Below are positions 8,773-19,200 of a stretch of 64,000 nucleotides of DNA, in pieces (positions within the stretch are counted from its first letter, which is position 1; every line of letters starts with the position of its first letter). Source of the DNA: JAHBVH01 sp034432375 (GTDB lineage Bacteria > Chloroflexota > Anaerolineae > Caldilineales > Caldilineaceae); NCBI GenBank assembly GCA_034432375.1, contig DAOUCA010000088.1, positions 1 through 64,000 on the forward strand, read 5' to 3'. A model generated the notes under the pieces. The model did no database searches, was not told the origin of the DNA, and saw nothing but the letters and a program-made list of their open reading frames with translations. The position numbers and the translations under genes were made by a program.

Positions 8773-10353
8773 ATGCAACACGAAGAGTTATCTGTAGGTC
8801 TATACACCCGTTGGCGCGTTCTATTGATAGCGCTGGCGGCACTCGCCTATTTGCTCAATTTGGCCGGCGTGGCCTGGGCTACGGCGCCAGGCGATCTGCT
8901 CAGCAGCATCGCCTTGTTGGTCTTAGGCGCGGCCGTCTGCCGGTTAACGCTGGCGCGGTTGGCCGCGGTGCCGCAGTGGCCTGGCAAACGGCTGCCAACG
9001 ACTTGGCGGCGGATGCGCATCTTTGCTTTTGCCACTGGCCTGGCGGTTTATTTGGCGTTGGTCTTCGGTTCGCTAGTCACCAATATTGGCGGCCTGTGGG
9101 CTTGCACCACCTGGCCGTTCTGCACATCCGCCGAAACTGGCGCGACATTTGCGTTGATCCATCGCGGGGTTGCCGCAACAGCTACGATCTTTGTCTTGTT
9201 GCTGGCCGTTTGGGTGCTGCGCAACCACAGCGCGCCAATGTTGCAGCGTGTTGCACGTTGGGCGATTGGCCTGATGGTGGCACAGAACGCTGTTGGCTTG
9301 GTGATGGTACTAGCCGCACGCGGTGATCTGACTGTGCCGTTAGCCTACACACGGCTGGCCCATCTTGCCGTGGGTGCAATTACCTGGTCCACAGTTGTGG
9401 TGCTGGCAACGATGGCTGTACGGGTGCCGCCGTTTCTGACCGCTGCCCCTGATCGTAGCCGTGTCAAGACCGCCAAAGCCGATCGCCAGCCGACGCTCTG
9501 GCAAGATTATCTCAGCCTGACTAAGCCGCGCGTAATTACGCTCTTAATCTTTACCACCTTTGTGGCCCTCTTTATTACACCGGCTGGGGTGCCAAGCCTA
9601 AGTATTATTATCTGGACCATGATCGGCGGCTGGCTAATGCCTGCTGGTGCACAGGCGATCAACTGTTATTTTGACGGCGACATCGACGCCAAGATGGGGC
9701 GCACCAGTCGCCGGCCGATTCCTAGCGGGCGCATCCCAGGGTGGCATGCGCTGGTCTTGGGGCTCGGTCTGGGCGCGCTGGCCTTTGCCATCTTGGCGAT
9801 CTTTGTCAACCTCCTCACGGCGTGGGTGGCGCTGGCCGGCTATGTCTATTATGCCGTCCTCTACACCATCGTCCTCAAGCGTCACTCGGTCCACAATATT
9901 GTGATTGGCGGAGGCGCCGGTGCGATTCCGCCATTGGTCGGGTGGGCGGCGGCCACCGGTAGCCTGAATTGGTCGGCACTGTTGCTCTTTGCAATCATCT
10001 TCTACTGGACGCCGCCCCATTTCTGGGCACTAGCCTTGATTCGCAAAACGGACTATGCCAATGCCGGTGTGCCCATGTTGCCCGTCGTCTCGGGTGATAA
10101 GGAGACGAAGCGGCAGATACTAATCTATACCCTGATCATGGTTGCGCTCTCGCTCTTGCCGACGCCGATTGGAATGATGGGTATGGCTTACCTGAGCATG
10201 GCGGCGCTGCTGGGTCTCGCCTTTATTGGGTATGTACTTCGCATGATGGGGAACGACACCGCCACCACGCGCTGGGCACTCTATCGCTTCTCCCTCCTTT
10301 ATCTCTTTCTACTCTTTGTCGCCATGCTTATTGACCGGCTGGCGATTGGCTGA
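8773..10353 (+). CDS. Fused heme A synthase (COX15/CtaA)-heme O synthase (CtaB)
   Basis: 526 residues from the ATG at 8773 (GAGG just upstream); a TTG at 8704 would extend it but lacks support. Residues about 1-220 are COX15/CtaA-like: several membrane helices, a CTTWPFC cysteine pair on an outer loop, and histidines in IHRGVA and RLAHLAVG. Residues about 245-526 are a UbiA-family protoheme IX farnesyltransferase: LTKPRVITLL, the Asp-rich NCYFDGDIDAKMGRTSRR (about 297-314), VLKRHSVHNI and YWTPPHFWALAL. The protein should convert heme B to heme O and then heme A for cytochrome oxidase, with both active sites in the membrane. Similar fusions are known in Thermus and Chloroflexota. No oxidase genes lie beside it here. 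Confidence 0.93.
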   Translation: MQHEELSVGLYTRWRVLLIALAALAYLLNLAGVAWATAPGDLLSSIALLVLGAAVCRLTLARLAAVPQWPGKRLPTTWRRMRIFAFATGLAVYLALVFGSLVTNIGGLWACTTWPFCTSAETGATFALIHRGVAATATIFVLLLAVWVLRNHSAPMLQRVARWAIGLMVAQNAVGLVMVLAARGDLTVPLAYTRLAHLAVGAITWSTVVVLATMAVRVPPFLTAAPDRSRVKTAKADRQPTLWQDYLSLTKPRVITLLIFTTFVALFITPAGVPSLSIIIWTMIGGWLMPAGAQAINCYFDGDIDAKMGRTSRRPIPSGRIPGWHALVLGLGLGALAFAILAIFVNLLTAWVALAGYVYYAVLYTIVLKRHSVHNIVIGGGAGAIPPLVGWAAATGSLNWSALLLFAIIFYWTPPHFWALALIRKTDYANAGVPMLPVVSGDKETKRQILIYTLIMVALSLLPTPIGMMGMAYLSMAALLGLAFIGYVLRMMGNDTATTRWALYRFSLLYLFLLFVAMLIDRLAIG

Positions 10354-10363
10354 GGATAATTCA

Positions 10364-10417
10364 CTGCAATAAAAAAGAGCAGACCGCGCTACGCGGTCTG
10401 CTCTTTTTTTATTGCAG
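10364..10417. terminator. Strong bidirectional rho-independent terminator
   Basis: Near-perfect inverted repeat 11 bp after the heme synthase stop: a GC core of 12-bp arms (10377-10388 and 10392-10403) with a 3-base loop. An A-run precedes it and a 7-T run follows, and the pairing continues through those runs with one bulged base. The A/T runs on both sides would let it work in either direction. Confidence 0.92.
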
Positions 10418-10955
10418 CGGCGTCTGCGCTTTCACAACCTGAGCGGTAAGGAGCGTCTGATGTGAAAAATGGGACGCGGATAGATGCGGAATGCCGCGGA
10501 TAAAAACGTAAATCCGCGTAGCTCAGCGTGAATCCGCGTCCGAAATATTTTCATTGTTATGTACCGCCCAGGCATGAACCCTGATGTGAATATAGCGGCG
10601 CTGGTTGAGTAGGCTGTGGCAGTTGGCCGCAATATCGAACTCATAAATCGCCCTTAGACTTTAGCTCCAGTCACTCGTAGCCATATCTACGCCATTAATC
10701 TACGCCATTGAGGCGATCAAAGTACAATATCTGACTCTATAATCTCTATGATAGGATTTGGTATAGTCATGCAGTTACAGAAGTTTACGATGGTGGTCGG
10801 AGAAGAGAGCTCAAGCTTTGTGTCGCTGTAACAGGGCAACCTTTATCAGCGCAGCTGGACACGGCTGAGATCGCCGCTTCGATTATCGCAATATACTCGA
10901 TTCGCCTGACCACCTGACCACCTGACCACTTACGCCTATATACTGGGAGTCACTC
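10418..10955. repeat. Intergenic repeats upstream of the subtilase gene
   Basis: No gene is seen. 10472-10481 and 10532-10541 are a perfect 10-bp inverted pair (ggacgcggat/atccgcgtcc). Further CCGCGGAT/ATCCGCG copies lie between them, giving a compact structured repeat of a kind often present in many copies. Close to the next gene, CCTGACCA is repeated three times without change at 10905-10928. The subtilase promoter should lie in this stretch but was not identified. Confidence 0.6.
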
Positions 10956-13900
10956 ATGTCCGGACGCCTGTCCCCCCGCCGTTATGACCACCGCCAACCC
11001 GATCTGCTCCTTCGCCTTATAGACACAGTATTTAACCAGGGCACAATCTACCAGAAAACGTCACACCGAAAGATTGTGCCCTGGTTAAGTGTCATCTCTA
11101 TTGGTAGTCTATTGATAACATTGCTAGTGACAAGCTACAGCCAAAGTTGGGCCCACAGTGCGGTGGTACGCCAGCCTCCACCTGACATCGCGGCGTTACA
11201 ACAACGTGCCGCCAATCAAGCGGCGTTACAACAACGTGCCGCCAATCAAGGGGTGATACGGGTACTTGCCAAAGTCGCAACATCATTTTCACCGGTGGGG
11301 GAGCTGTCCACACTGGCCGCATTGGGGCAGCAGTGGCAAATCGCCAAGGCACAGCAAGCGGTGGCCAGTCAACTGGATGTACAACATGCCACCGTGCTTG
11401 GCTCCTTCAAGACGATTCCCTATCTGCTGCTAGAAGTCGATGCAGCCGGGTTAGATGCCTTGGCGACACTGGATAGTGTGGTCGCCATTGAAGAAGATCG
11501 AATCGACTATCCGACCTTAGCCGATAGTGTCCCCGCAATCCAAGGGCCACAGGCCTGGCAGGCGGGCTACACCGGCGGCGGGCAAACCATTGTGATCATC
11601 GACAGTGGTGTAGAAAAGAGCCACAATGCTTTTGGCAACGGCAGTCGCGTGGTGGCTGAAGCCTGTTTTTCGAGCACCTATGCTCCCCATTCTGCGGTCA
11701 CCGCCTGTCCCGATGGCGGCGAATCGTCAACCGCGAGCGGCTCCGGCGTCGATTGCACCGCGGCGGCAACCGCCTTGGGCTTGAGTCGTGCCGCCGCAGC
11801 CTGTGCGCACGGTACCCACGTCGCCGGCATTGCCGCCGGCAATGATGGCAGCGAAAATATCGGCGTAGCACCCAGTGCCAACATCATTGCGATCCAGGCC
11901 AGTTCCATTTTTACCGACGACAATAACATCGGTTTCTATACAAGCGATCTTATCTATGCACTAGAATATGTGTTGGATCTCCACAATACGGGTGATTACG
12001 CGATTGCAGCCATTAATATGAGCCTGGGTGGCAGCACAAAATATACAACGCCTTGTGACGCAGAGAACGCGGCAGAGAAGAGCGCGATCGACAATCTACG
12101 TTCTGCTGGTATTGCCACTATCATTGCCGCCGGTAACGACAGTTACACGGATGGCCTTGCCTCTCCTGCCTGTATCTCTAGCGCGGTCAGCGTCGGTGCC
12201 ACCTATGATAGCACCGATCAGATTGTTTACTTTTCCAACACAGCCTCCTTTCTCGATCTATTGGCACCGGGGCTCTGGATCGAATCCGCAGTGCCAGGCA
12301 ACAGCACGGGGGAAAAGAGTGGTACCTCAATGGCATCGCCCCATGTCGCCGGCGCATGGGCCCTGCTGCGCGAGGCAGCGCCGACCGCTTCCGTTGCTGA
12401 GATTTTAACTGCGCTGAAGCAGACCGGTACCTTGATCGACGACGATTATCGCTACTACGGCAGTAGCACCTTCGTCGGCAGTGGTCTACAAGATTTTCCG
12501 CGCATCAACATCTATGATGCGATTCTATCGCTCACAAGCCCCACGCCAACCGCCACCCCCACAGCCACGCCGACGAACACCCCTCCTAGTACTAGCACGC
12601 CCACAGCCACGCCCACGCCATCTTTTACCCTTACAGCCACGCCATCAAACACCCCTGCTAGTACGCCCACGGCCACGCCGACACCGACGCTGACACCGAC
12701 GCTGACACCAACGCTGACACCGACACCCACAACCACGACCACGCCCATACCAAGTGATACAGCAACGCTAACATCTGTGCCAACCAGCACCTCTACACCT
12801 CTACCCACGCCAACGAACACGAACACGCTCGTGCCGACCGCGACCGCGGCTCCAACAGCGACCGCGACACCGATCGCCACATTCACGCCGCTCCACACGC
12901 CTACGCCCACGGCAACAGCATCCCATACAGCGACGTACACGCCGACTGCTACCGCCACCTTCACGGTTACGGTTACGGCTACAGCGACAACAGCGACAGC
13001 CACCAGCACTAACTTACCAACATCGACCACCAGCGCCACTGCCACTGCCACTGCCACGGCAACGGTACCCATGACAAGTACCCCACTTCCAACGGTTACC
13101 GCAACCGCCACTGCAACACAGACGGCCACTCCCCAGCCCGCGGCGACCACAACTGCCACTCCTTCTCCGCGTCCCACAGCCACCAATCCTAGCACCCCTA
13201 CTCCGACCGCCACCCCATCCATCACTGCAACGGGAACCGATACGAGCACCGCTGTCCCAACCAGCACAGCGACACCGACCAGCACAGCGACACCAACCGA
13301 CACAGCGACACCGGCCAGCACAACGACACCGGCCAGCACAGCGACACCGATCAGCACAGCGACACCGGCCAGCACAGCGACACCGGCCAGCACAACGACA
13401 CCAACCAACACTAAGACACCAACCAGCACAGCGTCACCAACCAACACTGAGACACCAACCACCACTGAGACGCCAACCAGCACAGTGGTGCTAATCATGC
13501 CTGCCACAGCGACGATTGCCGCCACAGCGACGGCGACGGATATCCAAATAGCCATCGATACGCTTACGGCGACCATGACGGCGACGATGACTCCGACGAT
13601 GACTCCGACGATGACTCCGACCCCCAGCACAACGCCCGCGCCGCCTTTCACAGCGACACCGCTACCCACCGCAACCCCAATGTTGCCGCCAACCGCAACG
13701 AGCAAACCAACCGTAACGGTGACGACCGCATCTACACCCACGCTGGTTGCAACAGTGACGCTATCAGCAACCGCAACTGGAACTGGAACACCAACTGCGT
13801 TCGCCACGCCAACCAATCTACCTACCGCCACCTTGATTCCAACGCTGATTCCAACCAGCCCCGAAACCCCCGTGCCGACCGTAACCAGCGCCACGCCAGT

Positions 13901-14411
13901 TGCCACAGTTGTCGTTGTGCCCGATCAGCCCGCTACCATGCACTTTACAGCTCCCGGTGGTGGCCAAGTCCTGCTCGACTTACCGGCAGGAGCCGTCGAT
14001 CAGCCAACGACTTTGCAGGTAATCCTCTTGGTAGCACCAACCAATCTACCAACAACCCTGCGCTTTGCCGGCCAGACCTTTGCCATTGATGCCTATCAAT
14101 TGGGCAATCAAACCGAGGGCCTGCGCTTTCAACAGCCGATTACCTTAACCCTCACCTATACTGACGCCGACGTGGCCGGGCTGGATGAGGCCACGCTGCT
14201 CTTCTATTTCTTTGATCCAGCCACCACCACCTGGCAGACCGATGGCGTTGTCATAACCGAACGCCACCCGGCGCTTAACCAGTTGGTGATTGCACTTAGC
14301 CACTTAACAGACTTTGCGCTCTTTGCAACCGAGACAACGCCCACGGCAAATGAGTGGCAGATCTATTTACCACTCGTTCGCAGTGCAATAGAAGCCAATC
14401 CTTTACCGTAG
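10956..14411 (+). CDS. Secreted subtilisin-like (S8) serine protease with long Thr/Pro-rich stalk
   Basis: 1151 residues. ATG at 10956 with GGGAG seven bases upstream. A membrane or signal segment lies at about 41-62. A 10-residue unit (AALQQRAANQ) is exactly duplicated at 79-98. An I9-like propeptide (about 99-181) precedes the S8 domain (about 195-525), which has an intact triad: Asp216 (VIIDSGV), His285 (AHGTHVAG), Ser458 (GTSMASPH), with oxyanion Asn394. Residues about 528-985 are a Thr/Pro/Ala low-complexity stalk. A folded C-terminal region (about 990-1130) follows, and the protein ends with WQIYLPLVRS, a tail motif common in secreted Chloroflexota proteins. Likely an exported, wall-spanning protease. 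The large minus-strand frame opposite the stalk is an artefact of the repeats. Confidence 0.92.
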   Translation: MSGRLSPRRYDHRQPDLLLRLIDTVFNQGTIYQKTSHRKIVPWLSVISIGSLLITLLVTSYSQSWAHSAVVRQPPPDIAALQQRAANQAALQQRAANQGVIRVLAKVATSFSPVGELSTLAALGQQWQIAKAQQAVASQLDVQHATVLGSFKTIPYLLLEVDAAGLDALATLDSVVAIEEDRIDYPTLADSVPAIQGPQAWQAGYTGGGQTIVIIDSGVEKSHNAFGNGSRVVAEACFSSTYAPHSAVTACPDGGESSTASGSGVDCTAAATALGLSRAAAACAHGTHVAGIAAGNDGSENIGVAPSANIIAIQASSIFTDDNNIGFYTSDLIYALEYVLDLHNTGDYAIAAINMSLGGSTKYTTPCDAENAAEKSAIDNLRSAGIATIIAAGNDSYTDGLASPACISSAVSVGATYDSTDQIVYFSNTASFLDLLAPGLWIESAVPGNSTGEKSGTSMASPHVAGAWALLREAAPTASVAEILTALKQTGTLIDDDYRYYGSSTFVGSGLQDFPRINIYDAILSLTSPTPTATPTATPTNTPPSTSTPTATPTPSFTLTATPSNTPASTPTATPTPTLTPTLTPTLTPTPTTTTTPIPSDTATLTSVPTSTSTPLPTPTNTNTLVPTATAAPTATATPIATFTPLHTPTPTATASHTATYTPTATATFTVTVTATATTATATSTNLPTSTTSATATATATATVPMTSTPLPTVTATATATQTATPQPAATTTATPSPRPTATNPSTPTPTATPSITATGTDTSTAVPTSTATPTSTATPTDTATPASTTTPASTATPISTATPASTATPASTTTPTNTKTPTSTASPTNTETPTTTETPTSTVVLIMPATATIAATATATDIQIAIDTLTATMTATMTPTMTPTMTPTPSTTPAPPFTATPLPTATPMLPPTATSKPTVTVTTASTPTLVATVTLSATATGTGTPTAFATPTNLPTATLIPTLIPTSPETPVPTVTSATPVATVVVVPDQPATMHFTAPGGGQVLLDLPAGAVDQPTTLQVILLVAPTNLPTTLRFAGQTFAIDAYQLGNQTEGLRFQQPITLTLTYTDADVAGLDEATLLFYFFDPATTTWQTDGVVITERHPALNQLVIALSHLTDFALFATETTPTANEWQIYLPLVRSAIEANPLP

Positions 14412-14872
14412 CACCATCCATCAATTGCCCTACACCAGCTGCGCGTATCTCTTGTTGTTAAAAATGAGTCATGATACAATCAGAGGTGACTTACCAAACC
14501 TTAAATAGCCTGGTGCAGCGAATAGTTAATTTTTAGAAATCACCACACGAGTACAAACAGACAGGGATTTCTGAAAATGAAACGGCCAGACAACTAGTGC
14601 TGCGAACATTTAATTTTTAGAAATCATCACAAGAGTATGAACAGTCAGGGATTTCTAAAAATTAAGCAGCCAGACAACTAGGAGACGTTCAGATCATTTT
14701 TCGTAGGGCCACGGTATACCGTGGCCCTACGAAAAATGGAGTCCATCCTGGATCTTTTTCTGAGGGCCTATAGGAGACGCAATTACCGGCGGCTGAGCTT
14801 GGCTAAGCCGGAGCGTAAGTGCGAAACATCTAAGAATTTGTTGCGAAAGCAACGGATGGGAAAGGTATTCAC
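14412..14872. repeat. 84-bp tandem duplication containing inverted repeats
   Basis: The stretch has no gene. Two imperfect direct copies of an 84-bp unit abut at 14514-14597 and 14598-14681. Inside the second copy, 14610-14625 and 14650-14665 are perfect 16-bp inverted arms (TTAATTTTTAGAAATC and its complement). The first copy has the same arms with a few changes. A ggcggctgagcttggctaag repeat, related to the REP-like core found elsewhere in the window, lies at 14788-14807. Confidence 0.8.
14695..14738. repeat. Perfect 44-bp palindrome
   Basis: Arms 14695-14716 and 14717-14738 are exact complements with no spacer; the centre is ggtatacc. It could act as a bidirectional terminator, since A and T runs flank the GC stem, or be a mobile palindromic repeat. 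It lies just downstream of the 84-bp tandem repeat. Confidence 0.85.
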
Positions 14873-15394
14873 ATGGGATCAGCGCCCGCACCCCGTCGCC
14901 GCGCACGGCTTGGCAATAACGGACCACACGATCTATACCTTGCAGAGCGTAATCTGTTCACGAGACGTGGGTTCATTGGGCTGACGATGATGCTCGTCGG
15001 TCTTTTAATCGTGGTAGCACTGTTGCAAAGTGCTGCCGTACAGAGCAAAGCGCTACCCCAAACGGAGCCAATCACATCGACGCAAACCACCTTGAGCGCA
15101 CAGAGCGGCAGCCAACAGCCCGTGATCATTAATGGTCGGGCCGTCTATGCGGTGCCGATTGTCACCGGCGCCGCCGCCACCGCGATCCTGCAACAGGTGC
15201 AGGCCAATGACCATGCCCATGTTGTCAACGAATTTGCCGGCTGGGGCAAATCGGTCTCCACCGCAGTTGGCTGGTTTCGTTGTGCGGACATTCTTCAAGT
15301 CAACCAATATCGTGGCAACCAAGTGGAAGTCGAAGCCTGGCTCTTTCTCGCCGACCAAGAACGGCTGGAAGCACAGGCTGCCTGTACACTTTAA
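14873..15394 (+). CDS. Single-pass membrane protein of unknown function
   Basis: 173 residues, ATG at 14873 with GGAAAGG eight bases upstream. The short basic cytoplasmic N-terminus is followed by one membrane helix (about 33-53). A predicted outer domain of about 120 residues (GRAVYAVPIVTGAA, then GWGKSVSTAVGWFRCADIL) contains two cysteines. No family is recognised. It precedes the PilN/PilO-like genes but is separated from them by a 73-bp inverted-repeat element, so it may or may not belong to their operon. Confidence 0.6.
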   Translation: MGSAPAPRRRARLGNNGPHDLYLAERNLFTRRGFIGLTMMLVGLLIVVALLQSAAVQSKALPQTEPITSTQTTLSAQSGSQQPVIINGRAVYAVPIVTGAAATAILQQVQANDHAHVVNEFAGWGKSVSTAVGWFRCADILQVNQYRGNQVEVEAWLFLADQERLEAQAACTL

Positions 15395-15400
15395 TCTTTA

Positions 15401-15473
15401 TAGGACTTACGCAGTTCGTCGGTTGAGTAGCAGAGTTTTTGCGTATCGAAACCAGAGAACTGCGTAAGTCCTA
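15401..15473. mobile_element. 73-bp MITE-like inverted-repeat element
   Basis: Perfect 17-bp terminal inverted repeats (15401-15417 and 15457-15473), beginning taggacttacgcag, bound a 39-bp interior with no coding capacity. Ends of this type (GGACTTACGCA) resemble insertion-sequence termini familiar from cyanobacteria and Chloroflexota, so this is probably a non-autonomous copy. No clear target duplication was seen. Confidence 0.7.
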
Positions 15474-15559
15474 ATTCATCCGAAAATTCTCTGTTCCTGC
15501 TGGGCTACAACCGAATTTTGGGTATAGCTTCTTTGACTTAATCATTGATCCTAGTCACT

Positions 15560-16219
15560 ATGTCGCAATCGAGCGTCGGGCCAGATCCATTGAATTCATC
15601 AACAGAAACATTGCAACCGCTGCGCGCTCTGCGCCAATGGGTTGTGCTGGGGGTCGTCATTTTGGCGCTGGCACTGTTGCTGCTCGCGTTTTTCTTGATC
15701 CGCCGCAGTGTGCAAAGTGATTTGGCGCGCGGCGAAGCCACCTTGTCGGCACTACAGGAAGAGCGCTTGCAACTCCAGACCCCGCTGCCGGCGGTGCAGG
15801 CGCTGATGGGCACGCTGACAACAACACGCGCCTTGGCCGACCAGATCCAAGCCGCTGCTCCCCCCATCGGGATCAACTGGCCCCTCATCATGGCACCGTT
15901 TGAACGCTATGACCCCAATCGCCTGCTGTTGACTTCGCTGACCCAGGTCGATAACCACATTACCTTGACTGGGTTAGCCGCCAATGAGGAGGTGGTGGTT
16001 GGCTACACCCAGGCCATCGAAGAGAGCGACCGCTTTGCGTCGGTTGTGCTCCAGTCACTGCGGATTGTCGCGGCCCCCACGGCCACTCCTCCACCCACGG
16101 TAGCGCTGACCCCGCTCCCACTCACCTTGCTGCCGCCCACGCCGGTCGGTCAGCCTCCCTTTTTGTCCGCAGGAACGACGCTCGCCGATTTTGTCATCAT
16201 TGTTGAATTGGAACAATAA
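15560..16219 (+). CDS. PilN-like type IV pilus assembly protein
   Basis: 219 residues from the ATG at 15560. A short cytoplasmic tail is followed by one membrane helix (about 27-47), a coiled coil (about 48-90), and a small alpha/beta domain containing LLLTSLTQVDNHITLTGLA. This is the PilN (fimbrial assembly) layout. The C-terminal end is a Thr/Pro-rich tail of about 45 residues, unusual for PilN. It is followed three bases later by a PilO-like gene, the expected partner in the inner-membrane alignment complex. PilM and a pilus ATPase of the bacterial type are not in this window. Assignment rests on architecture and gene pairing. Confidence 0.65.
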   Translation: MSQSSVGPDPLNSSTETLQPLRALRQWVVLGVVILALALLLLAFFLIRRSVQSDLARGEATLSALQEERLQLQTPLPAVQALMGTLTTTRALADQIQAAAPPIGINWPLIMAPFERYDPNRLLLTSLTQVDNHITLTGLAANEEVVVGYTQAIEESDRFASVVLQSLRIVAAPTATPPPTVALTPLPLTLLPPTPVGQPPFLSAGTTLADFVIIVELEQ

Positions 16220-16222
16220 GCT

Positions 16223-19200
16223 GTGGAAGCCTTGCAGAATTGGAGATCCTATCTCCCAGCCAAGGAACGCCTCTATGGCCCGCTTGCGCTGGTGGTCATT
16301 GTCCTTTTGATGGTAGGGATCTTCGCGCTGGTGATCTTTGGGCTGTTGCCCAACGCACGGACCCGTGGCGAATTGATCACGACATTAACCGCTGCCGAAC
16401 AAGCCGTTGTGCTCGAACAGAGTGTCCAGGCGAATGCCCCCACCCGCGTAGTTGAACAGATTAACAGTGCCGAAACGCGCGTGGCTGATGCGTCTTCTCA
16501 CTTTCTCAGCGAGACGGATGCCACGGTGGCGCTCAATCAGCTCTATCAATATGCACGGATCAGCGGTGTCACCATTATTGAGCTGAAGGCACAGCCGCCT
16601 GCCAATCCGGCACCTACCACCGTTTCCAATATTCTCCGCTTTAATTTGCAGGTGGCCGGCACGCTACCCCGCTTGATGAACTTTCTCGCCCGGATTGAGG
16701 AGACGAGCCAGGCCGCCTTTGCGCTTACCAATGTGGCGATCAGCCCAGAAAAAGATCGGCACATTGCCCGCATGGATCTTGCGCTCTATACCAGTCTCTA
16801 TGCGGCAGCGAACAGCAGCGAATCCTTGCCTCCCACGCCGATTCCTTCGGCGGTGATCAGCGACACCAGTACAAGTACAACGGCCACGCCCATCCCGACT
16901 ACCACACCAGCCGCGCCGGATCTCCCCTCTTTCCTGCCAACGGTTCCATTGCTGCCGGCAGCTTTACCCACGGTCCAGGGGGACTGTACCAATCTCCTGG
17001 TCAATGGTGACTTTGAACAGAGCGCCGCTTGGCTCTTTAGTCCTAGCATCAGTCCACCCCAATATATCAGCAGTCAACGCCAGGCTGGTTTACGTGCCAT
17101 GCAATTGGGCACGCTGCCCGGGACAGCATCGACGAATCGCAGCAGTTACTCTTCAGTACGCCAACTGATCACGATCCCTGCCACGGCCAACAGCGCCATT
17201 CTCTACTGGTGGCAGTGGGCCGGCACCCAAGAGACCCCATCCCTGACCCCCGACACACGCAGCGATCGCCAAGAGCTGCTGCTGCTTGGCACCGATGAGC
17301 GCGCTGTGGCCGTTGTGCAGCAGAGCCGGCAGACGGAGGCCGGTTGGCAGCAGTACGCCGCCGACCTGAGCAACTATCGCGGGCAGAGCCTCTATCTCTA
17401 TTTTAATGTCTTTAACGATGGCAATGCGTTGCCAACCTGGCTTTATCTCGATGAAGTCACGGTACGTGCCTGTGGCGTGCCAACGATTCCTACCGCCACG
17501 CCCCTCTTTACAACGCTACCCACGTCAACGCCCCCAGCCAGCGTCACCCCAGTACCAGGGGCCACCGCCACCCCAGTACCGGGGGCAACTGCGACGCCAG
17601 TACCAGGGGCCACCGCCACCCCAGTGCCGGGTGCCACAGCGACGACACCCCCCGGCGTCACCAACACGCCGACTGGTGTCGCCGGCTGTAGTGATCTACT
17701 GCTCAACGGCGGCTTTGAAACCAATAGCGGCTGGCTTTTGGGGCAGAGCGTGGCACCGCCGCAATATATCGCCACACAAGCCCAAGCTGGTTTTCGCGCC
17801 ATGCAGTTGGGGGTACTCCCTGGCTCTGCGCCGACCAATCGCAGCAGTTACTCCTCCGTCCGGCAGCAGGTGACCATTCCGGCCAGCGCCAACTATGTGC
17901 TCCTCCGTTGGTGGCAGTGGGCGGGGACACAAGAGAGCATCACGACTGCGCCGGAGACCACGCACGACCGTCAGGAAGTGCTACTGCTCACCCCTAACGA
18001 GCAGGTGCTGGCCGTGGTGCAACGGACTCGCCAGATGACCGGCGGCTGGCAAGAAATAACCGCCGATCTTAGTGCCTATCGTGGGCGCACCGTCTACCTC
18101 TATTTCAATGTCTTCAACGACAGCAACACGCTCGCCACCTGGCTTTACATCGACGAAGTGACGCTGCTCGATTGTGTCGCGCCGCCGGCCCCCACAGTGG
18201 TTGCGACGGCGACGCCATTGCCGACCGTGCCCGTGGCGACCGCGACAACAGCACCGACGTTGACACCGACCGGGGTGGTAGCGACCGCGACGACAGCGCC
18301 GACGCTGACCCCGACCGGAGTGATAGCAACCGCGACGACAGGCCCGACGTTGATACCGACCGCAACGGGCATCAGTGGTTGTAGCAATTTGCTGACGAAT
18401 GGTGATTTTGAAGGTGATATTGGTTGGGCGTCGGGCAAAACAGATAGACCAGCAGTCTATACGATGGATCGACAACATAGTGGCACCCGATCCATTCAGT
18501 TGGGCATTCCAGCGCTAAGCAATCTGCAGAGTTACTCCTCCATCAGTCAACAAATAACCATTCCAGGCGATGCCGATGCGCTGACACTCAGGTGGTGGCA
18601 GTGGAGGGGAACAGAAGAGGCTACCTCCCTCACGCCAGGGGCAGCAGCGGATCGGCAAGAAGTATTGCTATTAACGACAACCGGTGAGCCTTTGGAAGTG
18701 CTCCATCGTGAGCGTAACAATGAGAGCGGATGGCAAGAAGTCGTTATTGAATTGAATGCAACCGTTTACCGCGGCAGAACTATTTTGGTCTATTTCAATG
18801 TTTTCAATGACGGCGCAAACGGACGGACGTGGATGTATATTGATGATGTGGCGCTGACAAACTGCTTGCCGCAGGCTGTGAGCACCACCGTGCCGACAGC
18901 GACTTCAATTATACCCGTACCAACAACTGTATATGCAAAATGTACAGAAGACCCAAATGCAGGTCTAGCCCCGAATGCACCTATTGTCATCGTCGGTGTG
19001 GATAAATCTGCTACACCAGAGACTGTAACATTGAAAAATGTCAGCGCCGAACCTGTAGAAGTAACCAACTGGCACATGTGTAGTATCACTGCGGATCAAG
19101 AACATATTGGCATTGGAGGGATAATTCCTGTGAATGCAACTGCCATCTTTACATACACGGGCACTGATGATTACATCTGGAATAACGAAGAAAAAGATGA

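Noticed and set aside
10901..10928. Possible direct-repeat array of CRISPR type
   Set aside because: The 8-bp units abut with no spacers, so this is a simple tandem repeat.
12512..13906. 464-codon open frame on the minus strand, Val/Gly-rich
   Set aside because: It is the complement of the Thr/Pro stalk of the subtilase; the repeat composition keeps stops out. There is no ribosome site or domain.
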